DNA of 64,000 bases, taken from contig JADJOY010000027.1 in assembly GCA_016713535.1 (NCBI GenBank), forward strand, positions 50,181 through 114,180, in the 5' to 3' direction. Of the stretch, positions 17,201 through 24,657 are shown in pieces. The notes beneath the pieces were generated by a model. It ran no database searches. It had not been told where the DNA came from and saw only the letters and a list, made by a program, of their open reading frames with translations. Within the stretch, counting starts at the first letter, position 1. Every line of letters begins with the position of its first letter. The translations under genes and the position numbers were made by a program. This stretch comes from JADJOY01 sp016713535 [NCBI: Deltaproteobacteria bacterium] (GTDB lineage Bacteria > JADJOY01).

Positions 17201-18724
17201 TCAGCGGAAGATGCGGCGGGTCAGCTCGCCCTTGGCGCCGTGGAAGAGGTTCACCAGGAAGCGCAGCTGCTTCTCGCTCGACTTGGTGTACGGGAACCAC
17301 AGCGGCTCACGTTTCGGCGTGAGCCGCGACACCATCACCGCCTGCACGTTGCAGTACTGGGTGTAGCCGCTCTCGGCGAACGCGCGCCCGATCCCGGAGA
17401 GCCCCACCCCGCCGAACGGCAGCCGCACGTTGAGCGCCTGGATCAGCGCGTCGTTGACCGCGACTCCACCGGTGCGGAAGCGCCGCACGATCCGCATCGC
17501 GCGCTCGCCGTCGCGGGTCCACACCGATCCCGCGAGCCCGAACTCGGTGTCGTTGGCGAGCGCGAGCGCGTGCTCGTCGTCCTTCGACCGCAGCACCGTG
17601 AGCAGCGGCCCGAACGTCTCCTCGCGCACCGCCGGCATGTCGGGCGTGCAGTCGGCGAGGATCGTCGGCTCGAACCACACCCCCGGCCGATCGAGGCGCT
17701 TGCCGCCCGTGACCACCCGCGCCCCCATCCGGGTGCTCTCGGCGATCTGGCGCTCGATGCGCTCGATCTCGCTCTCCATCGTGAGCGCACCCATCTGCGG
17801 GTCGGCGCTCGCCGGGCTGATCGCCTGCGCGCGCTCGGCGAGCATCGTCACCAGCCGATCATGGATCCTGTGATCGGCGATCACCCGCTTCACCGCGATG
17901 CACGTCTGTCCCGCGTTGAGGAACGCCCCCCAGGTGATGCCGTTCGCGACCCGCTCGAGGTTGGCGTCGTCGCACACGATCGCGGCGTCCTTGCCGCCGA
18001 GCTCGAGCACCACCGGGGTCAGGTGCTTGGCCGCCGCCTCCATCACGCGGCGCCCGGTGGGCGGGGCGCCGGTGAACGAGATCACGTCGACGCGCGCGTC
18101 GATGATCGCGGCGCCGGCGGTACCGTCGCCGATCACCACCTGGAAGACACCCTCGGGCACGCCCGCGGCGCGCACCAGCTCACCGATCAGGAGCCCCACG
18201 CGCGGCGAGTGCTCGGAGGGCTTGTGGACGATCGCGTTACCTGCCGCGAGCGCCGGGATGATCTGCCCCATCGCGAGGAAGAACGGGTAGTTCCAGGGCG
18301 AGATCACCGCGGCCACGCCCGCGGGCCTGTAGAAGATCTTGTTGGCGCGCCCCGGGAACGGCCCCGTCCTCACCTTGTGGCCCTTGTCGAGCTCGATCGC
18401 GATCGCCGCGTAGTAGTTGCAGAAGTCCGCGACGCCGAGCACCACCGCGCGCGCCTCGAACAGACCCTTGCCGGTCTCGCGGCTGTCGGTCTCGGCGATC
18501 GTGTCCTGGCGCTCGATCACCAGGTCGCGAAGCTTGTGCAGCACGCGCGCGCGCTCGGCGGCCGGCTTCTCGCCCCAGCTCGGCTGCGCCCGGCGCGCCG
18601 CGGCGACCATCACGCGCACCTCGTCGAGCGAGTGCGTCTTCAGCGACTCGAGTGTCTCGCCGGTCGCCGGGTTGTAGGAAGGGATCGAGCCAGGGTGACG
18701 GGCCGCGTTCTTGGGTATCGCCAT
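17201..18724 (-). CDS. Aldehyde dehydrogenase family protein
   Basis: NAD(P)-dependent oxidation of an aldehyde to the acid. The 507-residue protein has the ALDH signatures: SPWNYPF with Asn144, the KPSE cofactor segment, the catalytic general base Glu241 in LELGGKD, and the nucleophile Cys275 in NAGQTCIA. The length is normal for the class. The best matches by pattern are to succinate-semialdehyde or broad-specificity dehydrogenases, but the substrate cannot be read from the sequence. ATG 18724 (MAIPKN) is chosen over an upstream ATG. Just upstream sits a truncated gene fragment. Confidence 0.9.
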   Translation of the reverse strand: MAIPKNAARHPGSIPSYNPATGETLESLKTHSLDEVRVMVAAARRAQPSWGEKPAAERARVLHKLRDLVIERQDTIAETDSRETGKGLFEARAVVLGVADFCNYYAAIAIELDKGHKVRTGPFPGRANKIFYRPAGVAAVISPWNYPFFLAMGQIIPALAAGNAIVHKPSEHSPRVGLLIGELVRAAGVPEGVFQVVIGDGTAGAAIIDARVDVISFTGAPPTGRRVMEAAAKHLTPVVLELGGKDAAIVCDDANLERVANGITWGAFLNAGQTCIAVKRVIADHRIHDRLVTMLAERAQAISPASADPQMGALTMESEIERIERQIAESTRMGARVVTGGKRLDRPGVWFEPTILADCTPDMPAVREETFGPLLTVLRSKDDEHALALANDTEFGLAGSVWTRDGERAMRIVRRFRTGGVAVNDALIQALNVRLPFGGVGLSGIGRAFAESGYTQYCNVQAVMVSRLTPKREPLWFPYTKSSEKQLRFLVNLFHGAKGELTRRIFR

Positions 18725-18738
18725 GGCCGGCGACTGAA

Positions 18739-18969
18739 TCAAAGGCCGCGGCGGGACGTCAAGCGGTCCTGCGCGCGCCGCCCCGGGCGATCGCGTATCC
18801 CACCTTGAGCGCCACGGCGATGATCGTGATCGGCGGGGAGGATGCGATCGACGAGCGCCGTGAGCGTCGCGCGCTCGGTTGAGGTGAAGAAGTGCGACGC
18901 GGCCGCTGCACCGCCGCCGCTCGCGTTGCTCCCCGTCCCCACCACCAGCGGCCCGAGCCGCGGGCTCAC
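18739..18969 (-). pseudogene. Truncated gluconate 2-dehydrogenase subunit 3-like remnant
   Basis: The frame starting with GTG 18969 (overlapping the DUF2293 stop as GTGA) reads ASHFFTSTERATLTALVDRILPAD, the typical start of the small subunit 3 family of gluconate 2-dehydrogenase-like oxidoreductases. Resemblance ends there; the rest is Arg-rich shadow sequence. In another frame the downstream part reads VALKVGYAIARGGARRTA then stop, as if it were the end of a different gene. The two ends were probably joined by a deletion. Its catalytic partner subunit is not in the window. Confidence 0.5.
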
Positions 18970-19700
18970 GCGGGCTCGTCTCCGTCGGCTCCGCCGCTCC
19001 ACTCGGCGAGAAGCCGGCGAACCAGCGGACCCACCTGCGACCGAGCTTCGTGGCGCTCCTCGCCGCGGGCCAACAAGCGGTCGTAGTCGGTGTGCACGTG
19101 GCGAGCGTGGGCGCCCACGGCGAGCCGCACCGCGTCCGCGTCGAGCTCCTTCGCGGCGGCGCTGCGACCGACGCGCCCGCTGTGCTTTTCGCAGGCGTGG
19201 CGGGCGATCGCTTCCACCTCGTCCGCCGGCAACCGCGGATAGAGCTCCGCGATGCGCTCCGCGAAGCGGCTCACGTACTTCTCGTCGACCGCCTCACGAC
19301 GATCGGCTTCACGCTCTCGCCGGCGCTCACGCGCGTCCGCGTCCGCGAGGCATTCCTCCTCCGCGCGCACCAGCGCCGCGTCCTCGACCAGGATTCCCTG
19401 CCGCTCGTAGCGCTTTCGCGACCGGCTCCACTCGAGCACCACGGCGGTGAGGGTCGAGTGCTTGGTCGCGCGCCGGGTAAGCGCCGCGTCGCCGGCCGGC
19501 AGGTACTCGAGGTGGTCGAGATCGGAGCACTCGAGGCAGAGGGCACCCTTCTCCTTCTCGAGGGTGATCCAATCGCCCTTCCCGAGCGGCTCCTTGCACT
19601 CGCCGCACGGATCGCTCCCGCGCGTCGAGATGAAGACCAGACGCTTGCCGTCGTGAGAACGCGCCGCCCCAGCCTGGGACTTGCCAGGCGACTGCGTCAT
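18966..19700 (-). CDS. DUF2293 domain protein
   Basis: A 244-residue protein. Residues ~25-60 hold a zinc-ribbon-like set of Cys (CGEC...CLEC), the middle is strongly charged (coiled coil likely, DARERRREREADRREA), and residues ~155-235 match DUF2293: RIAELYPRLPADEVEAIARH, SGRVGRS, and HVHTDYDRLLARG. Function is unknown. ATG 19700 overlaps the stop of the 82-residue gene by 4 bases, so the two are translationally coupled; the frame ends in a GTGA overlap with the next remnant. Confidence 0.8.
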   Translation of the reverse strand: MTQSPGKSQAGAARSHDGKRLVFISTRGSDPCGECKEPLGKGDWITLEKEKGALCLECSDLDHLEYLPAGDAALTRRATKHSTLTAVVLEWSRSRKRYERQGILVEDAALVRAEEECLADADARERRREREADRREAVDEKYVSRFAERIAELYPRLPADEVEAIARHACEKHSGRVGRSAAAKELDADAVRLAVGAHARHVHTDYDRLLARGEERHEARSQVGPLVRRLLAEWSGGADGDEPA

Positions 19701-19945
19701 TTCTGAGGTTTGTCCAGGGGGCTATCGATGCCGATGGCGATGGTTTTGCCCGGTGGTGCGACCGCCGAGCCCCCCGGCAAGTTCGTGGTGGGGGGGTCGC
19801 CACCGCCCGGAGTTGGCTGCCCCTGATACCCCTTGCCCGCCCAGCCCTGGAAGCTCTCGGCGAGCCCTGCCCGCACCGGCTTCCCATTGTAGGACTCGAG
19901 AACACGCGTCGGCTTACCGGGATTTGCCTCGTCTGATCGGCTCAT
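19697..19945 (-). CDS. 82-residue hypothetical protein
   Basis: Small soluble protein rich in Pro, Gly and Lys (VLESYNGKPVRAGLAESF, GWAGKGYQGQP, then a low-complexity tail). It has no signal peptide, membrane segment or recognised family. Both ends overlap neighbours by ATGA, with the DUF6338-like gene upstream and the DUF2293 gene downstream, so it is almost certainly translated as part of the operon and may be a partner of the membrane protein. Confidence 0.65.
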   Translation of the reverse strand: MSRSDEANPGKPTRVLESYNGKPVRAGLAESFQGWAGKGYQGQPTPGGGDPPTTNLPGGSAVAPPGKTIAIGIDSPLDKPQK

Positions 19946-20637
19946 TGTGTTGGCCTCCGCATGCGGGTCGGCGGGTTGCGGATCTGAATCAACTCCAAGG
20001 TACGGATTTCGTCACCCGCGATCCAGCATCCGCGAGCGGGATCACTCGGACGAAGGAACGCGCCCCCGTCACCGAGGTCGTACTGACGCTGCAGGTAGAG
20101 ATCGTTCTTGTGAGGATGACTCCCGGCAAACGAACCGACATACCAGTAACCACCCACGCGGCTCCCCGTCTTTGAGCGTAACCAGCACCAAGTGCTCACC
20201 GAGGCGGTAGAAGACCTCGTCCCAGGCCGTGGCTCGACGCCGAGGAATCCTGCGAGAGAAAGGATGCGGTCCACGAGGGGCGAGCCGAGTCCCCAGGCGG
20301 CGAACCATCCAGCGAACAGCGGCCCAACGAGTGTCACCCCGAGTGCCAGCATGGCCAGGGTCGTCGGCGAACCGCCAAAGACTTGGAGCAGGGTCTCGGT
20401 CGACGGCGGCGTCCGAGCAAGCGTGAGGAGCTTGTCGTCGCCGAGCAGGACGATCGCCAACGGTCCGACGAACGCATAGTAGAAGCAAGACGCCATGAAG
20501 GACTCGAGCACCACCTCGGAGCCCTGGGGCAACGGTCGTGCTACAGCCTGTCGATAGATTCGGTTGATGACGAATCCCGGCAGCACGAACACGATCATCA
20601 GCGCGATCGTGAGAAGCGTCAGGTTCGGCATGAGCAT
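19942..20637 (-). CDS. DUF6338-like membrane protein, two compensating frameshifts
   Basis: A ~231-residue protein with an N-terminal membrane segment (LLTIALMIVFVLPGFVINRIYR), further hydrophobic segments at ~60-75 and 95-115, and a C-terminal soluble domain with GGYWYVGSFAGSHPHKNDLYL, the pattern of the DUF6338 family. Between ~20230 and ~20165 the reading frame is displaced: the family-like text (TAWDEVFYRLGEHLVLVTLKDG) sits in the neighbouring frame. One base seems missing at ~20230 and one G extra in the GGGG at ~20165, so overall length is kept. The start overlaps the end of hsdS. Function unknown. Confidence 0.68.
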   Translation of the reverse strand: MLMPNLTLLTIALMIVFVLPGFVINRIYRQAVARPLPQGSEVVLESFMASCFYYAFVGPLAIVLLGDDKLLTLARTPPSTETLLQVFGGSPTTLAMLALGVTLVGPLFAGWFAAWGLGSPLVDRILSLAGFLGVEPRPGTRSSTASVSTWCWLRSKTGSRVGGYWYVGSFAGSHPHKNDLYLQRQYDLGDGGAFLRPSDPARGCWIAGDEIRTLELIQIRNPPTRMRRPTQ

Positions 20638-21913
20638 TCCTCCCCAACATCGGGAGCATCGTCGCTTGATGAGAGCGTTCCGCTGAACGCGCTGGCAACC
20701 AGTCCGTCGAACAGTGCGGTCAGTTGGACCGAGCCGGCCCCCACCTTCGCTCGCTGGCTGCGGATCACGCGGAGTGCGTCGACGAACCGCAGTTGACGCT
20801 CGACTGGCGGAAGGAGCATCGGAGCGCCGCGAAGCTGAGTCATGTTGATCGATGCGATTCCGTGGTCTGCTTCGCTGCCCGCAGGAAATACCGCTTGCCT
20901 AACTCGCTACCAAGAACCGCGCTAGCGAACTCCGGAAGCAGCCGAGGGGACACGCAGCGAACCCGGAAGATGTGGTTCTGGTGGATGCAAGGATCGATCT
21001 CGCCATGCCAGACCGCGCCGCGGCCTAGCTTGTCGGGATCGCCACCCTCGGTCAGGAGGACGTCGCCCTCGAGGAGGCGATATCGGCGGATCTCCTCGTG
21101 TGAGACCTCGATCGTCTTGACGTCGTCGAGACTGATGTGGCCGTCCTGGACGTTCGCGACCCGCATATAGGCAACGACTACCGTTCCACCCTCCGGCAGC
21201 TTCCGGCCCTTCGTGATGCCCGAGGCGATGTCCGTCACGGTGTCTAGCCGAACGGTCGGCCACCTCATCGGGTTCGTGATGGGGTCGCCGAACATATGCA
21301 GGAACGTCGCCTGCGCAAGCTTCTCTGCTAGCTGGACCGATTCGCGGCGCTTGCGGCGGAGGTCGGCGGCGCGGTCGAGGATCTCGGCGATGCGGCGCTG
21401 CTCGGCAAGCGGCGGCAGAAGCACGCGGAACCGCTCGATCGTTGGCATATAGATGGTCTTGTGAGTCGATCCCTGCTTCTCTCGATCGAACAGCCGCTGG
21501 GATGCCACGAGCGCCCAGTAGAGATAGTCGGGGTCGAGCTGGGGCCCACAGACCCAGGCGACGAAGTCCTGGCTCGTCGCCATCTCTCGTCCGAGCACGA
21601 CAACCTTGCCGACTGAAGCGGTTCGACACAGCGCGACCGTGTTCTTAGGCAACAGCCGAGCGGACGAGTGATCGATCCCGTCCATCGTGGGATGCTCGCG
21701 AGTGTCGAAGATCCGCTTGCCTTCCAAGAAGCGGATATCCCCAAGCGAGAGCCAAGGAACCGATCCGCCGTCCCAGTAGCCCGGAATTCGCCGGCTAGGC
21801 GTGTGGCCGCTTTCCGGTCGCGCCACCTCGTCGAGCAGCCGCCAGCTCCATCCGCGAGGGTGCGGCGGAAGCCGGAGCGCGGTAGTAACCGGCGTGGCTG
21901 GGGCATCACTCAT
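20619..21913 (-). CDS. hsdS: Type I restriction specificity subunit (frameshifted)
   Basis: The target-recognition subunit of a type I restriction-modification complex; two variable recognition domains separated by conserved helices choose the split DNA site. The first domain ends with LPPLAEQRRIAEILDRAADLRRKR, the second with PPVERQLRFVDALRVIRSQ. At ~20860 a missing base breaks the frame: the text runs AAKQTTESHRST-stop, while restoring one base gives TTGIASINMTQLRG and the normal C-terminus to 20619 (about 431 residues). ATG 21913 overlaps the hsdM stop by 4 bases. If the shift is real the complex would lack its second half-site contacts at the C-terminus. Confidence 0.85.
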
Positions 21914-23460
21914 CCCAGCATCCCCTCGATCTCGTCGAGGCCCTTGCGAATCTCGTCTTCCAGGGCGCGCAGCCGGGCGAGGATCACCTTGGGGGGGTCG
22001 TACTCGACGGCGATGTGGCGGGTCTCCTTGTAGCGGTTGATGGAGAGGTCGTGCTTGGTGGCCACGATCTCCTCGACCGGGACGAAGAAGGCTTTGGCGG
22101 TGCGATCGGTGTCGGTGGCTGGGTCTCGCTGACGCCAGCGGGTGATGACGTCGGGGATGTCGTTCTCGGCGATCGGGGTGCGCTTGTCGTCGAGGGTGCG
22201 GCCGTCGGCCTGCATGTCGTAGAACCACACCTCCTTGGTGACGCCGCCCTTCACGAAGAAGAGCGCCGCCGTGCTGACGCCAGCGTAGGGCTTGAACACG
22301 CCGCTCGGCATCGAGACGATGCCCTGAAGCTCGCAGGATTCGAGGAGCAATCTGCGGAGCGCGACGTGGGCCTTCGATGAGCCGAAGAGCACGCCGTCGG
22401 GGACGATCACACCGGCGCGACCGCCGATGCGAAGGAGATCGATGATGCGAGCGACGAACAACAGCTCGGTCTTCGTGGTGGCGAGCGGGATCCGCTCGGA
22501 CATGTCGCCTTTGTCGATGCTGCCCTTGAAGGGCGGATTGGCGAGGGCGACGTCGTAGCGCTCGGCCTGTTCGAAGCGCTTCGAGAGGGTGTCGGCGTAG
22601 TCGAGGTTCGGCTGGTCGATGCCGTGAAGCAGCAGGTTCATCAGGCCGACCCGCACCATGGTGGAGTCGAAGTCGTAACCGTGGAAGGTGCGCTCCCGCA
22701 GCACCTCCCACTGGCGCTGGTCGGTCAATCGGTCGCCGAGGCCGCGCTCGAACCCGTTCTCGCCGGTCCACCGCTGGTCGGGGCTCGAGTGGGTCTTCAG
22801 CACATGCTGGAAGGCACCGAGCAGGAAGCCGCCGGTGCCGCACGCCGGATCGACGACCATCTCACCGAGCTTGGGATCGACGAGCTCGACCATCAACTGG
22901 ATGATGTGGCGCGGGGTGCGGAACTGACCGTTCTTTCCCGCGGTCGCGATCTCCGAGAGCAGGTGCTCGTAGAGGTCGCCCTGGGTGTCGTGGAAGGTTT
23001 GCCCCACCTGCCGTTCGCGCTCGATCTCGGCGTACAGGTCGTCGATCAGCCCCACCGCCTCCACGAGCAGCGAGGCCTTGGGAAGGATGAAGACCGCGTC
23101 CTTCATGTGGCGCGCGAACGGTTGATCGGCACCGCGCAGCGCCTTGATGAACGGGAACACCTTGTCGCGGACATGAACGAGCATCGCGTCGGGGGGCAGG
23201 TTCTTGAACCGGCTCCAGCGCAGCTCGCGCTTCTCGACGAGCTGCCCGGGCACCCACTCGAATGCGCCCGTGAACAACGACTCGTACGGTTGGCCCAGGA
23301 ACTCAGCGTCCTCCTGGCGCTTGGCGTCCATCTCGTCGAGGCGGCGCATGAAGAGCAGGTAGGAGATCTGCTCGATCGCGGAGAGTGGATTGGCGATCCC
23401 GCCCGACCAGAACCGATTCCACAGCGCGTCCACCTTGGCGCGCATGGCTGAGCTCAGCAT
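21910..23460 (-). CDS. hsdM: Type I restriction adenine methyltransferase subunit
   Basis: N6-adenine methylation of the host target and a required part of the restriction complex. The 516-residue protein has a helical N-terminal domain (~1-150), the SAM-binding motif DPACGTGG at 204-211, and the catalytic NPPF at 308-311 (VALANPPFKG). Full length and intact. Upstream is fic, downstream hsdS with an ATGA overlap. ATG 23460 is used; ATG 23445 is possible. Confidence 0.95.
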   Translation of the reverse strand: MLSSAMRAKVDALWNRFWSGGIANPLSAIEQISYLLFMRRLDEMDAKRQEDAEFLGQPYESLFTGAFEWVPGQLVEKRELRWSRFKNLPPDAMLVHVRDKVFPFIKALRGADQPFARHMKDAVFILPKASLLVEAVGLIDDLYAEIERERQVGQTFHDTQGDLYEHLLSEIATAGKNGQFRTPRHIIQLMVELVDPKLGEMVVDPACGTGGFLLGAFQHVLKTHSSPDQRWTGENGFERGLGDRLTDQRQWEVLRERTFHGYDFDSTMVRVGLMNLLLHGIDQPNLDYADTLSKRFEQAERYDVALANPPFKGSIDKGDMSERIPLATTKTELLFVARIIDLLRIGGRAGVIVPDGVLFGSSKAHVALRRLLLESCELQGIVSMPSGVFKPYAGVSTAALFFVKGGVTKEVWFYDMQADGRTLDDKRTPIAENDIPDVITRWRQRDPATDTDRTAKAFFVPVEEIVATKHDLSINRYKETRHIAVEYDPPKVILARLRALEDEIRKGLDEIEGMLG

Positions 23461-23491
23461 CGACGAACCTTCCTTTCCTCGGCGCTCGCAC

Positions 23492-24545
23492 TCACGCCAT
23501 CACCCGTCGCCAGCGCGCGCCGCGACCGCGGCCCTCGGCCTCGATCGCGCCCTCGTCCCGAAGCGCGCAGCACTACTCGGACGAGGTCGTGACTCACGCC
23601 CGGGCAGTCGCGCTGGATGTCCGAGATGGCAAACGGAGCAAAGCGGCGCGCGACGGCCGCACGCACCTGTTCGGTCTTGCCGCCGCGCCCCGTGTACATC
23701 CCCACCCGCTCTTCGAACTCGCGATAGGCGCGCTGGAGGACGCCCCAGAAGTAGGTGAGCCAGGGATGGGCGTCGTGCGCGCCTTCGTGCCAGCCGGCGG
23801 AGCTGCGTTCGAGTGCTTCGTAATACGAGAGCTTCGAGTCCTCGATGATCCGCTCGAGGCTGAGGTAGCGACCGACCTCGTAGCCGTGGTGATAGAGCAA
23901 TAGAAGCGTCGCGAGCCGCGCGACGCGTCCGTTCCCGTCGCCGAACGGGTGGACGCAGAGAAGGTCCAAGATGGCGAGGGGGATCAGTACGAGGGCGGGC
24001 ACATCGTTCCGCCCAGCAGCGTCCCGATAAGCGATCTCGAATGCAGACATCGCCGCCGGGGTCTCCACCGCCGAGGTGGGCCGGAATCGGACTCGTGCCT
24101 GGGATCCGTCGGCCGTGCGCTCGACGATCTCGTTGTCAGCCGCCTTGAAACGTCCGCCCTGCCCCGGGTGGTACCGGTACAACGTGCCGTGGAGCTGAAG
24201 AAGCACGTTCACGGTGAAGGGGGCGTGGGGATGGGAGTCGTGGATCATCGCAAGGGCGTCGCGATACCCGGCGATCTCCTGCTCGGAGCGATCCTTCGGT
24301 TCGGTCGGCCGGAGAACGAGTGCCTCGATGCGGTCCCGAGGGGCCACAACGCCCTCGATCCGGTTCGAGGACTCGGAGGACTCGATGATGGCGACTTGCT
24401 TCAGCGACTCGAGCGCCTCTGGGCGCTGGTGTGCGTAGAGGACCTGCCGCCCGCGGGCTTCGCCCAGGGTGGTCAGGGCCGCGGCTTCGGCTGACGAGAA
24501 GGAAAGCCGAGCCAGGTAGTGGAGATCGAGGGACTTCATCGCCAT
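23492..24545 (-). CDS. Fic domain protein (frameshift near C-terminus)
   Basis: A Fic enzyme, expected to transfer AMP (or another nucleotide moiety) to a target hydroxyl. The catalytic motif HPFGDGNGR is complete at residues 199-207, and an N-terminal inhibitory helix motif SNRIEG (S60...E64-G65) makes it a self-inhibited class II member. A winged-helix-like C-terminal region (FAISDIQRDCPGVSHDLVRVVLR) follows. Near 23568 the frame breaks: the open frame runs on to 23454 as Arg-rich text, but a 2-base loss restores ALRDEGAIEAEGRGRGARWRR and a stop at 23492 (~351 residues). It sits between hsdR and hsdM, with its own predicted promoter. Confidence 0.85.
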
Positions 24546-24562
24546 TCGAGGGGTTGAATGGC
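24541..24562. promoter_or_regulatory. Inverted repeat over the fic start codon
   Basis: Two 7-bp arms, GCCATTC at 24541-24547 and GAATGGC at 24556-24562, with an 8-base loop. The first arm covers the fic start codon and lies 3 bp downstream of the predicted -10 box, so it could be an operator or an mRNA hairpin blocking the start. Function is inferred only from position. Confidence 0.5.
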
Positions 24563-24565
24563 ATG

Positions 24566-24594
24566 ATAGTACCCTGATAACCGAAACTACTCAA
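24566..24594 (-). promoter_or_regulatory. Predicted promoter for fic-hsdM-hsdS
   Basis: On the minus strand, TTGAGT at 24594-24589 and TACTAT at 24571-24566 with a 17-base spacer, resembling a sigma70 promoter (4 of 6 matches in each box). It lies in a short A/T-rich gap, the 24546-24657 interval between hsdR and fic, that stands out from the GC-rich surroundings. Confidence 0.55.
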
Positions 24595-24657
24595 TCAGGC
24601 ATTATTGTCCATCACCTACCTCTAATACGGATTTGCTACCCGGTTTCGCCCGAGATC

